A stretch of DNA of 64,000 bases from Macrolepiota albuminosa (lineage: Eukaryota; Basidiomycota; Agaricomycetes; Agaricales; Agaricaceae), in NCBI GenBank assembly GCA_027475525.1, contig JAMWFC010000060.1, positions 310,001 to 374,000 on the forward strand, in the 5' to 3' direction. The notes below the pieces were generated by a model. It saw only the letters and a program-made list of their open reading frames with translations. It was not told where the DNA came from and searched no databases. Shown one piece after another: positions 21,919-32,852 of the stretch (position 1 is its first letter; every line of letters starts with the position of its first letter). The position numbers were made by a program, and so were the translations under genes.

Positions 21919-24900
21919 ATGGGCCCCGCTGTCAGCAAATCGACTTCCGATACTCTACAGTTTGTGAAGTTCGACAGAAATAATTATCACGTATGGTCTG
22001 ATAACATGAAGGCTGCGCTGCAGACAAAGTCACTTTGGGGTATTACTAGTGGATGTGACAAATGCCCACTGAAACCCCCCAACCAGTTCCTGGGTATGGT
22101 AACCACCCCTCATCCAACCCCTACCAACGACGGCTCAACTCCAGCAGTCAAGAAGGAGGAGGAAGTCCACAGGTTGTGGGATACAATCTTATCCAAGCCC
22201 TACCTCATATGGGAACAAGCTCATGAGAAATATGAGCGATGGTTGAGCAAAAACAATGTGGCTATTGGTTTAATTTGTAGTGCCATCGAGTATACGCAGC
22301 AGGATTCCATCATCGACCTCCAAACTGCCAAGGCTATCTGGGATCATCTCCACAAAAGCTACGTTGATCAACAAGGTAGTGTAAATGTGCACTACTATTA
22401 CCAACAACTATATGCTAAGAAGTGGGATGGTCGCTCCTCCATGACGAGTCATATTGGATTCTACCTTGACATTCGACACCGCATCACTGATGCTGGTTAC
22501 AAAGTCGACAATAACACTGTCATTAACGCAATACTACTCTCCTTGCCTAACACTATGACCTGGGAAGTTATGAAGCAAAACCTGTTACATCGAGAAAATA
22601 CCCTCACTATCGAAAACGTATCTGCGGAACTCATATCCATTTATGACCATGGATCACAAGAAGATAACGCTTCAAATAAGCAAATTGCCTTCATATCCAA
22701 ACCCAGTAATTTATCCAGTGGGAGTAAAGTCAATGCTAAGGGCTCGAAGAAAAGGCTCAAGTCCAAGCGTGAACCAAAAGCCAATGACGTGTGTCATAAT
22801 TGTGGAGAAAAGGGCCATTGGAGTCCCAAGTGCCCCAAACCTAGGAAACCCAGGCAAGTGGGAAACGCAAACATGTCTATTGACTGTTCCACGACATTGA
22901 GCAGAGAAGTGGGAAAGGTTCTTATGGCCACAACTAATGGCATGCCTTCTGGATTGCTTCTCGACAGTGCCGCATCCTGCCACATGGTCGCAGACAAAGG
23001 CTGGTTCTACAAAATGCAAGACGTTGAAAACCAATACATCTCTGTTGGAGGGCATAACCGCCTCAACGTCACTGGTATAGGATCCATCGTTTTCCAAACC
23101 TACGTTGTTGATGGAACAAATGACGTTCAGTTCGACAATGTGCTGTACGTGCCTAAACTTGGAGCAAATCTTATCAGTCTTGGGTTACTACAACGAGCTG
23201 GCACCATACTCAGCAGATTCCCTTATGGTATAAGTCTGGCCTGGGGCAACAAGGAGTTCATGCGAGCAAGACTTATGGGCAATCACGGAACTCTATACTG
23301 GATCGAATGTCTGAATGTGGGCCTTGATAACAATCAAGTCGCCTATATTGCGAGTGAGTCCACGATGTGATTGTGGCACCGACGTCTAGGACATATTAGT
23401 CCTAGGACCATTAATAATATGGTCAACCAGAATCTAGTCATTGGTCTAAAAATTAAGTTACCTTGTGAGTTTGATTGTCTTTGCAGTGGATGCATTCAAG
23501 GAAAGTCGACACGGCCTCCCTTACCCAAAGCAAGTACGAAAACCTATGACAAAAACAAGTTATTGGTCATGGACCTTGTCAGGCCTATGAATGTCCCTAC
23601 CTGGGACGGCAAAAGATATGCCCTTGTTATTGTCAAAGTAAGTCGACGTTTGCCTAATAGCTCCCTCCTGGAGAGAAAAGAAGAAACTGCCGATGAGATA
23701 TGAGGTACTGTTGCTCGACTCGAGCAACAATCTGGTCGACTTGTCAAAATAATTTGGACAGACAATGGCACAGAATTTGTGAATTCTACCATTGAGAAGT
23801 TTTGCAAGACAAACGGCATTGTGCATGAAACTACGAATCCCTACAGACCAGAACAAAATTGCATAGCCGAATGTATGATCACCGTCCTCATGGAAATGAC
23901 ACGGAGCATGCTGCATGCAGCAAGCATGGACATGCGATATTGGGGTGAGGCATTTATGTATGCCACATATATTCATTCAATTACACTGAATTTGGCACTA
24001 AATGGGAAGATACCGTTTACCAAATGGAGTAACTCCCATGAAAAACTGGACGTATCTCACCTATGTGTCTTTGGATCATTCGGTTGGGCGCATGTCCCAA
24101 AAGAGATAAGACATGGGAAGCTTGAGTCCCGTGCCATAAGAGTCCGCATGTTGGGATGGTGGGCTGGTAAAACTAAAGGTTACAGATTAGAGGACCTCAA
24201 AAACAGAAAACTGATCACTTCCCGTGATGTGCAGTTCCATGAAGATGATGTCCCAAGCAAGCTTGCGCAGGTCAAGCATGATTCAATCGAAACTGAGTCA
24301 GAAGTGACTCCAGATTTTATTGAAACTGCTACGTACCCTGAAGACGACACACCTTGGCAAGTACATGTACCTGCACAACTCTCCGATCTTAGCCAACTAA
24401 CTGAGGGCAATGACACCTACACGAGCGCCTCAGAAGGTAACATCAGTGATGACAAACCGCAACATATGGTGGAAACTAGGCCTGTAACTCCAGAACGAGT
24501 TTTCTCTGACTCCGAAGCCCCTGGTGCACTGAGAAAGAGAGCAAGATGGGAAAATTTGCCAAAACAGCAATTGCCCATGCATTCCCGACGCATTCCCATC
24601 AGATATCAGCAGGATGACGGTGAGGAAACCGGGGCTCACATTGCTTACGTAGCTGTGTCAGGACTATCCATACGCAAGGCCTTGTCCACTTCAGATGCGG
24701 AAAGATAGAAACAAGCCATAGAGGATGAATACAATCAACTGGTCAAAAAGGAAGTCTTCATGGAAACAGATCACTTACCTCTGAATAAGAAAGCCATGGG
24801 AAGTAAAGTTGTACTCAAGGAAAAGTTCGATGGACAAGGCAATCGAATCAAGTTTAAGGCCAGAATCATGGCTCAGGGTTTTTCACAAGTTCCTGAAATA

Positions 24901-26214
24901 GACTACCACAACACGTTTTTGTCTGTGGCAAAATTTACCACGCTACATGTTTTCTTGACTATAGCAGCTACGCTCAATCTTGAAATACATCAGATCGATG
25001 TAGTGGGAGCATACCTTGAAGCTGACTTGGATGAAGAAATATACATGAGAGCGCCTGAAAATCTCGGAAATGCAAGGTATTGGAAGCTGTGCAAAGCCAT
25101 ATACGGCCTTAAGCAAGCTGGTCAGAAATGGAAGGAACAGCTCCATGATGTGCTCATGTGCTTAGGGTTTAAGCAGTTGTGAGCTGACAACTGTCTCTAT
25201 ATTCTCAGATCACAGGGCGAGATTGTGTTGATCGTTCTTGTGTATGTTGACGATATGGCTGTCGTGGGAAAAGATCTTGACCGTATCTCCACGTTCAAGG
25301 CAAATATGAGCAACCAGTTCGAAATAACTGATCTCAGTGAAATTCATTACATGCTCAGACTACAAATCAGCCGCGACAAAGATAAACATACTATTCATCT
25401 TGACCAATCAGCGTATATTGATTCCATCCTGAATTGCTTCGGCATGACTACTTGCCATGAAATGGCAACACCCCTTGCCACTAATCACAATCTGTCTTTG
25501 CTTCAGTCACCCAAAACTGCTGAAGAAGACAATCTGTATGCTAAATATTCTAACAGTGCAAACTATTTGTTGATGGTCGGCTCACTTTTGTATGCAACTC
25601 AAACTTGACTGGACATTCAATTCGCCGTCAGCCTAGTGGCACAATTCGCCAATAACCCTGGGATACCTCACCTTACAGCCTGTAAATGAATTTTACGATA
25701 TCTAAAGGGCACAAAATACTATGGGCTAGTATTGGGTGGATTTCCAAACAATGAAATAAACCTTGTAGGATGGAGTGATGCAAATTGGGCACAGGATCAT
25801 TTTGATCGAAAGTCTGTCAGCGGATGGTGTTATAACATTAATGGGAGCATTGTGTCCTGGTCCTCCAAAAAGCAACTTGGAGTTGCTACGTCCACTGTCG
25901 AAGCCGAGTATATAGCCTCTGCTAATGCCACAAGGGAGGCAATTTGGCTACAAAACTTACTAAATGATCTCAATTTTGGACAAGTGGGCACGACAACTAT
26001 ATACACAGATAGCACTGGAAGTATCGCACTCTCCAATAACCCTGTCAGTCACTCTTATGCTAAGCACATCAACATGTGTTACCATTTTATACGCAACCAA
26101 ATTAAAAGAGGCAATATAAAATTGCAATACGTATCAACACACGACATGATAGCCAACATGCTAACTAAAGCCTTACCTCGCGAAACTTTTATTAAATACC
26201 AAAACAAACTTTGA
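21919..26214 (+). pseudogene. Copia-2 gag-pol, one frame with six stop codons
   Basis: From the ATG at 21919 (MGPAVS) one frame of 1432 codons runs to TGA at 26212 with no frameshift. Motifs are the zinc knuckle CHNCGEKGHWSPKC (about 22793), protease LLLDSAAS (about 22957), LWHRRLGH (23371), integrase WTDNGTEF (about 23757), RT YVDD (25243-25254) and RNase H up to TKALPRETF. The stops are TGA 23368, TGA 23701, TAG 24706, TGA 25180, TGA 25606 and TGA 25687. Compared with Copia-1 and the family pattern, five are explained by CGA to TGA and one by TGG to TAG. All are C:G to T:A transitions. Confidence 0.95.
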
Positions 26215-26246
26215 GTTTTATCTCCTCCGTTGCTGTCTAGTGGGAG

Positions 26247-26504
26247 TGTCAAGGAAAATAATGTCTGACTGCGAAGATCTACATCAACTTGTAATCATAT
26301 ATGACTCGTTCATGACATACGTTCCTCACTTCTACATATATTTCTTTTCTTTTGTTGCGTCATAAAACTTCTTCAAAATTCGAAATATATCATCTTCAGA
26401 TATAAAAGGTACACAGTTACCTGAAGTTCGAATCGTCTCCGACTTCAAACTTTAGATTGTATTATATACGTGAATATATACATATTCTGCTTTATGCTGC
26501 AACA
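26247..26504 (+). repeat. 3' LTR of Copia-2
   Basis: It starts TGTCAAGG after TAGTGGGAG and ends GCAACA. It lacks both the 77-bp duplicate and the 58-bp intron-like segment of the 5' LTR. The missing segment maps exactly between TTTAG and ATTG at 26455/26456. Confidence 0.93.
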
Positions 26505-26509
26505 CTGCA
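26505..26509. repeat. Target-site duplication of Copia-2, right copy (CTGCA)
   Basis: CTGCA directly follows the 3' LTR and matches 21521-21525. Confidence 0.9.
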
Positions 26510-29500
26510 ACCTATTCACAACTGGAAAGGTGAAAAGCCAGTGGATTTATTTATGGTGTTCATCATATCAAACCTGACACGTTGCAGTGCACAAGCCCAT
26601 CCTTTTTGTGATCGATCTACATGGAAATGCAATGCTTGAACCACTGTTTTATTTGAATGCTCACTTGCGCCGTCCGTCTCAGGGTGATACATGGTTGACA
26701 TCTTAATCTTTACCCTGATCAGTCATGCTAAATGCTTCCAAAAGCGAGATGTGAATAGTTTATCCCTGTCACACACAATCTCTGATGGCAGTCCATTTTC
26801 ACAGTATCAGTGTTCAAAGAAGAGCTCAGCCAATTGAGGTGCAGTGATATCAATTTGGGTAGGCACAATCCTTATGTCCGAATGAAGACAATCTGTAATG
26901 GTCAATATACAGTTGAACCCGTCATCCTCAGGCAGTGGCCCTACAAAATCCATCACCACTGCCTCTCCCAAACCATCTGGTACTGGTAAGAGGTGAAGCG
27001 GCCCCATGGGCCGTGACATTGGCAATTTATAGCGTTGACATTCTGCACAAGCAGGAATATATCCTTCTTCCAAATCTCGCTGCATTTTCGGCCAGTAGTA
27101 TGACCAACGCAATGCTTTGTAAGCTTTTTCAAAACTGAAATAGCCTAATGAATTGTAAGCCATTCAAAAGATTTGCTCATGTATGTTGCCTGTGCAAGAC
27201 ACAAGCAAACGTGAGCCCAAAAACCACAGTCCATCTTTCTCAGTCAACGAAGTCATTCTCTGTGCTGCTCCAATAAGATTCTTGCACTAGGGGTCTGTTT
27301 TAAAAAACCGGCTCTTAGTTCATCCAACAATGATTTATCCACTGTAATAGCTTGTACTGATGACACTGCACAAGTTGGTGTCTCCATTTCTTCCCCCCAA
27401 GCCAGTGAATATACACTCATGAATGGGGATGCATGACTGACTGGAAGCATGGCACCAATATATTCATTTATTTAATCATCATCATGCATCTCTGCCAATG
27501 TTTGTGCATTCTCTACTGAATGTTCTGGGTCAGGAAAATCATATGGGAGTCTTGATAGAGCATCTGTGACGGTATTATCTTCCCTCTTTATGTATACCAC
27601 CTTACAGTCAAATTGTGACAGGAATTCCATCCAGCAAGCCTGTCAATGTGACAGGTCATGCTGGGTGTTGAAATTCAGCAATGTCTTATGATCAGTAAAC
27701 ACCACAAATTTTGAACCAAACAAATCTGCCCACCATTTCTTTAGTGCATGCACAATTGCAAGTAGTTCTTTCTCATGTACAGGATAATTCAATTCAGCAC
27801 CTTTGAAGGTCTGGCTCTCAAAAGCCACTGGGCAAGCTGTTTCCCATGCTTCCCATGATTCCCCAAAAGACAGCACTGCGCCAGAGCAAAAATCACTCAC
27901 ATCCGTTGTTACAAATATTGTCTTAGTTGTATTTTTATGATCCACCGTAGTTAGGCAATCACAACTAACTACCAATTCTTTAATTGTGTCAAAGGCTTGT
28001 TGGTGCTTCTAAGACCACGTTGGAAAATGTTTATCACATTCTTGTGTCGTTAAAGTGTGGAGAAATCTCGTATGCTCAGCAAAATTCGGCAAAAAATCTG
28101 CAATATATTGAACCAGTCCCAAAAATGACTTTACATCTTTAGCAGATTGTGGTGTGGGCCATGCAAGAATATGGTCCACCTTCTTACTGTCAGCCTCTAT
28201 CCCGTTAGCTGATATGTGATGACCCAGGAACTCAATACTGCTCTTATACAAATGAGATTTCTTCAAATTCACAAATATACGTGCTTTCTGCAACGCTTTC
28301 AGAATTTTACGGACATTGCAATGATGTTCCTCCAGCGTCTCCAACCAAATCACGATGTTATCTAAATAAATATGACAGATTTTGCCTATGTATTTGCATA
28401 ATGCAGCCGTTATTTGTCGTTGTTGTATTGCCAGGGCATTGTGGAGCCCCATAGGCATGACAAGCTACTCATATAGCCCAAATGGCATAGACATTGCGGT
28501 CAGAGGCATATGATCAGGATGCATTCATGTTTGAAAGAACATGTTGGTCAGATCAAGGACAGCAAATATCTTTCCTTTGGCACAATCATGAAGTATGTCT
28601 TCTACTCTGGGAATTGAATAATTATCCGGAACTGTTGCTGCATTAAGTGCACAGTAATCATTTACCCATTGAGGCAAGGCAGTAGGATCAGCCTTTGGAA
28701 TCAGAAAAGCAGGCAACACAAATTGAGAAGCCGAAGGTTGAATTCTGCCAGTGCTCAAGTGATCATCAATCAATGTTTTCCATGCTTCTCTGTATTTGCA
28801 TGGACACTGATATGTTTGGGTCTTTATAGTATGATCTGCATTTTTCAATTTAATTTTGGCCAGGACATCTCATGGCAGTTCTTTAACATCTACCACTGGT
28901 TCAAAGACATCTTTGAATTCATATTTCATACATTCATCACATTTTCCAAACATTTTCTCTGTTGCCAATGCTTCAATTCGCTGCTGGATAGCTGTGACTA
29001 CATCAACTTCTGCTACCTTTTCAAATAAACCCAGATGTTCCATTCTTTGTAAGCATAATTGGCATACTGTCTTTAATTCTTTTACCAATTCTCTACGGTT
29101 CGCCATCACCTCCTTGAACTTCTTTCTTAGAGGCACAAATGTTTGAACATCTTTCTTTCTCTCTGGCAACAGATGTAATAAATCATATGCCATACGTTTA
29201 TCTACAACAGTATCTTTCTCGTGATCAATGACAATTTGATTTACTTTTAAAAATGGTCGACCAAGAATTACAGGATAATACAAATTCAGAGCAACAATAG
29301 CACGTATAGTATTGGACATCCAACTCTGATCAAGGGACATTACTGATAATTTACAATATTTGGATAATACAGTTGATACTTTCTGTTTGACATTTGACAA
29401 GGTGACAGACATGACAATTGGATTCTTCAAGCAGTGTTTCTTTATTCCAAGTTTATTCACTAAGCCTGTGTTAATCAGAACAAGATGTGAGCCATCATCT

Positions 29501-30823
29501 AACAGCATTGGGATAGTCATTGATGGCTGAACATTTAATCCATACTAAATGTGGAATTGAAATAGGAACACGACTCACATCAGATTCATCATCTGACACC
29601 ATCTTATTAATATGACCCTCCTGCAAAGCAGAATCCAGCAAAACAGCAGCAACAGCCGCAACCGGTCTTGAGGCTCGTGCTCCCGATGCTTTCAATGCAT
29701 TGATATGACCCTGCATCTATGTTTGGTATTTTGCAGGATCAGGAAATGACTCAGTACAATTATTTGTTTGGCAGGACATGAAAGGATGAAGACAATGATA
29801 ATACCACTATTTTCCCAAAGAAGATGTTTTTCTTCATCCATTAAGGGCAGCAACCTTGCACCTTTTGGCATGGAAAACATATTCAAATTCGAGGACATGT
29901 TCGACTTGTTAGCAGTAGTCAACAGCTTCTTAGCTTGACGGAAAACCTCATCAGCTATTTCTCTTACCCTCTTCTCCGATTGATGATGTGTTTCATCAAT
30001 TAATCAAATACTGTTCAGCCAGGTGTGGAAATCTGTAGTTGCATCCAAATTACAATTGAAATACATAATCGAAAGAGCCAAATCTAGTTTTGCTTCGATT
30101 TGAGTGCAAAGGTGGGTTAAATTAAAATGAGAAGGAGTACCCAGTAACAGCAAATTTTGTTGTTGAATGTATCATGCAAAGTCTCAGAAAGCTTGCTTTT
30201 TGTGATTGAAATTGGCGGATAAATATGGATACAAACTTGAGGTTTCCAGTCAGGAGGCAAATAATTCGAGCAGATTTCTTTTATGAAGTCGGTAAACAAT
30301 AGCTGGAGAATATGATCATGTTGACCTGAAATCCAGTCTTGCATGCAGTAATCTTTAATTCTGACCAGCAGATGACAAACTTGGTCCAATTCTTCAATAC
30401 TTTTTGTATCAAAAAAGTTTCAACAAGCAGTTTCATACTCTTTCGCAACTTCAGGAGTCCTCCCTCCATCAAAATCGGCAGTTTGGTGTAACAATCTTCT
30501 ACTGTTGCTTGTTTAGGACCAGACTCCTCAACAGATGCCATTGAGCCATGGACAGGAACAGGAGAATGCGCTGGGAAAGATGAACTATCAGAAAGCAGAA
30601 CTCATTTTTTCTCTAGATGAGGCTCAATAGATGTAATGGTCATGGTGGTAGGTAGTGATGTTATTGCAGATGGGAGTTCAAGTCACTTACATGCACTCTG
30701 ACGTGTTGTCACAGGAACTGGTGTAGAAAATGTTCAAGGCAGTTTGAAAAACTCTCGAGTGATGTGGCGTTTCTTTGCAAAGAAAACACTCTGTATATGC
30801 ATCTGAAAAATAGCGCTAAACCC

Positions 30824-30977
30824 CAGAAATATTACAAGTATCCACTGTATGACAGCCCTTTGTCATATACTTGAACCCGTAGTTCCACAGCTTGACCAAG
30901 CAGAAATATTACAAGTATCCACTGTATGACAGCCCTTTGTCATATACTTGAACCCGTAGTTCCACAGCTTGACCAAG
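30824..30977. repeat. Exact 77-bp tandem duplication (no. 6)
   Basis: Bases 30824-30900 are repeated exactly at 30901-30977, in the leader of Gypsy-1. Confidence 0.97.
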
Positions 30978-31023
30978 AGATGCAAGAGTCAATGACAGCA
31001 AAGGTTTAGAATTGTCAAAAAAG

Positions 31024-31258
31024 TGTAGGATGCAGTCCTCACTTAGGAAAAGGAAACCAACAGACAATAGAACCTTGCTGTATTCTATAAGCAAGATACT
31101 ACTAATACATGCATGTTGTAAAATAATAGTAAGAAAACAAGTAAGTCAGTAATCCAGTGGGATCACGACTCCTCAAACAGTGTCCCAAAACAAACACTAA
31201 GTCAGCCACACAATGCTAAATACCGCTATTTATGAGTGGTCATAATCTTTGGATTACA
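31024..31258 (-). repeat. 5' LTR of Gypsy-1
   Basis: This LTR is 235 bp and has only 2 CpG sites, against 12 in its partner at 20506-20736. The differences are nearly all C to T or G to A in this copy. I see no clear TGG-type primer site directly inside it. Confidence 0.92.
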
Positions 31259-31263
31259 GAATC
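31259..31263. repeat. Target-site duplication of Gypsy-1, right copy (GAATC)
   Basis: GAATC directly follows the right LTR and matches 20501-20505. Confidence 0.85.
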
Positions 31264-31897
31264 CTCACCATGTTAGAGGCTTAGCGCTCTTTAAAGATCA
31301 CTTTTGCCATTGTCAGTGCCGAGCAAACCCTGCAACAGAATTCCTTGTATATAGCTTTTTTCTATAGGTTGTCATCTATACAGCATGTAAATTATACAAG
31401 AATTTTGAAAATTATGATTACTAGTAGGAATCGAAAGCATGCAGCCCCAAGCATAATCAGTGGCAAGTTGTTAAAGTGGATAATTCAGATTATACATCCC
31501 ACAATGGAATTAAGCCCATCAGCAATACAAAGAGACATGCAGGAGAGTTAGAGTGAGAGAGTATGTACTGTAGAAGTGCGGCTGCTGCAAATGCCTCTCT
31601 CAGACTTGTGATGGAACACACATGGACTTAGGCCACAGTATAATAGGTTGCATGCCCCATCGCTTGAGTCCATGGTGTACCCAGCCCACTTTGCCCACTC
31701 TGCAAAATAGTACGCGCCACCATCTACATGTACACTGACTAATGCCAACTAAGTGCCCCAATGATTGGTAGTCCTTGTGCATTGCAAAGACATGGATGGC
31801 TCTTTGGTCTTGTGGACCAGACCTTGCCCCAGCTTACACTGGTCCTTGAGTTTCTCTGGTACCCCACCATGTCCATGCATGACTCTGTGTTAGTAAT
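31264..31897. other. CpG-poor interval without a recognised gene
   Basis: Only short ORFs occur, on both strands. No domain or boundary repeat is visible. Confidence 0.4.
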
Positions 31898-32300
31898 ATG
31901 CAAGGCCGGGCTCATAAGCCCTGAGCCCAGTGAGCTAGGCCCTCTGCACTGCTGACACTGGAAGATGTTTCTATTGGAAAAAGAGTAAAAGAAAGCTGTT
32001 ATACTATTTCTGGAGTGCCAATTTCTGATAAAAAAAAGCACTTTCCTTTGTTTAAAGACTTTTTCCCTCAGAAATTTGCATATTTGAAATAGTGCCAATT
32101 TCTGATAAAAAAAAGCACTTTCCTTTGTTTAAAGACTTTTTCCCTCAGAAATTTGCATATTTGAAATGATATGACAGCTTTCTTTTATACTTTTTCTAAT
32201 GGAAAAAAATCTTCCAGTACCAGCAGTGTTGATGGGCTTTAGCCAGCTCAGGGCTCGGCTCTATCCTCTTTGAGCCCTGTAAAAGCCCTTGGGCCTGGGT
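31898..32300. repeat. Imperfect inverted repeat, MITE-like
   Basis: The left arm (about 31898-32013) contains GCCCTGAGCCC, ACTGCTGACACTGGAAGAT and AGAAAGCTGTTAT. The right arm (about 32168-32300) carries the reverse complements of these blocks at roughly 80% identity. The centre, about 77 bp, has been duplicated by artefact no. 7. No coding capacity is present. The structure fits a non-autonomous DNA transposon or foldback element. Outer ends and target-site duplication are unclear. Confidence 0.5.
32014..32167. repeat. Exact 77-bp tandem duplication (no. 7)
   Basis: Bases 32014-32090 are repeated exactly at 32091-32167, in the loop of the palindrome. Confidence 0.97.
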
Positions 32301-32355
32301 TTTTCTGAGAAAATAGAAATTACAAGCTAGGCTTGTGTAAGAAAAATGCACTATC

Positions 32356-32678
32356 TGTTGGATCCTGACGGACACCATAAGCACCTAGGACTCTGATTAC
32401 TGGCAAAGGGCCAATATACACTTTCCATTGACATTTAATATTACCCTTGATACTGACAATTACATATATATACTTACAGTTGTCATACACTACCCTCAGC
32501 TGAGTACACAATGACTGAGGATAAGTGAACTATACATATGATATATGGACATTATAACTTATACAAACACTACCTAGATTGAAGTACTTACTTGTGTTCT
32601 AGGTAGGTTCAATACAGTCAAGTACACAATGACTGAGGATTGAAGTACTTACTTGTGTTCTAGGTTTGACCTCTAACA
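32356..32678 (+). repeat. Putative 5' LTR of Copia-3
   Basis: It starts TGTTGGATCC and ends TCTAACA directly before the primer site. It holds a repeated 27-base block (32577 and 32638, period 61), each copy ending TTCTAG followed by GT. With no second LTR in the window the start is a judgement. Confidence 0.5.
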
Positions 32679-32852
32679 GGTTATGGGAGTGTGCTGCTTT
32701 GCATAATTGAGGTTGACTTTTGGAAATTTTTTTTGTGGACCCACTGCTTGATATTTATCTGATATTACTGCTTGATTGCCAAGCACACTGCATCACATAG
32801 TCTCCTAGCTTGAGGACACATGCTGTTTTCTTCTTATCTTTGACCATTGAAT

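Larger units (their letters stand above)
21526..26504 (+). mobile_element. Ty1/Copia LTR retrotransposon (Copia-2), nested in Gypsy-1
   Basis: The element has LTRs at 21526-21917 and 26247-26504, a CTGCA target-site duplication, a tRNA-iMet-like primer site, one gag-pol frame, and the polypurine tract TAGTGGGAG before the 3' LTR. It is related to Copia-1 along its whole length at protein level but is much poorer in CpG. It lies in the opposite orientation to its Gypsy host. Confidence 0.96.
20889..30541 (-). pseudogene. Gypsy-1 gag-pol, decayed, interrupted by Copia-2
   Basis: Segments on the minus strand are as follows. Gag-like ORFs lie at 29692-30541. Protease and linker lie at 28870-29520 (MLLDDGSHLVLINTG, an altered D-x-G site). 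RT lies at 28009-28848, where the catalytic YxDD reads YLDN near 28360. RNase H lies at 27643-27975. Integrase lies at 26516-27163, with ACAECQRYK and DFVGPL. The last integrase part and a chromodomain lie at 20889-21520 (GWQYLVQFRGYGPEHDEWKS). Excising 21526-26504 with one CTGCA joins SPFQL-stop-IG to CSPWIIPSLVPPSEP in a single frame, which proves the nesting. Internal stops are mostly CGA to TGA or TGG to TAG/TGA. Confidence 0.9.
20506..31258 (-). mobile_element. Ty3/Gypsy LTR retrotransposon (Gypsy-1), split by Copia-2
   Basis: Both LTRs (20506-20736 and 31024-31258) run TGTA...TACA and are flanked by the 5-bp duplication GAATC. On the minus strand the order is 5' LTR, gag, protease, RT, RNase H, integrase, chromodomain and 3' LTR. 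This is the Ty3/Gypsy chromovirus order. Without the nested Copia-2 and one CTGCA copy the element is 5769 bp. All coding parts carry several stops, mainly CGA to TGA, so the copy is inactive. Confidence 0.93.

Noticed and set aside
32577..32664. Tandem-like 27-base repeat with period 61 in the Copia-3 LTR counted as another 77-bp artefact
   Set aside because: The period is 61, not 77, and only 27 bases are repeated, so it is a natural LTR repeat.
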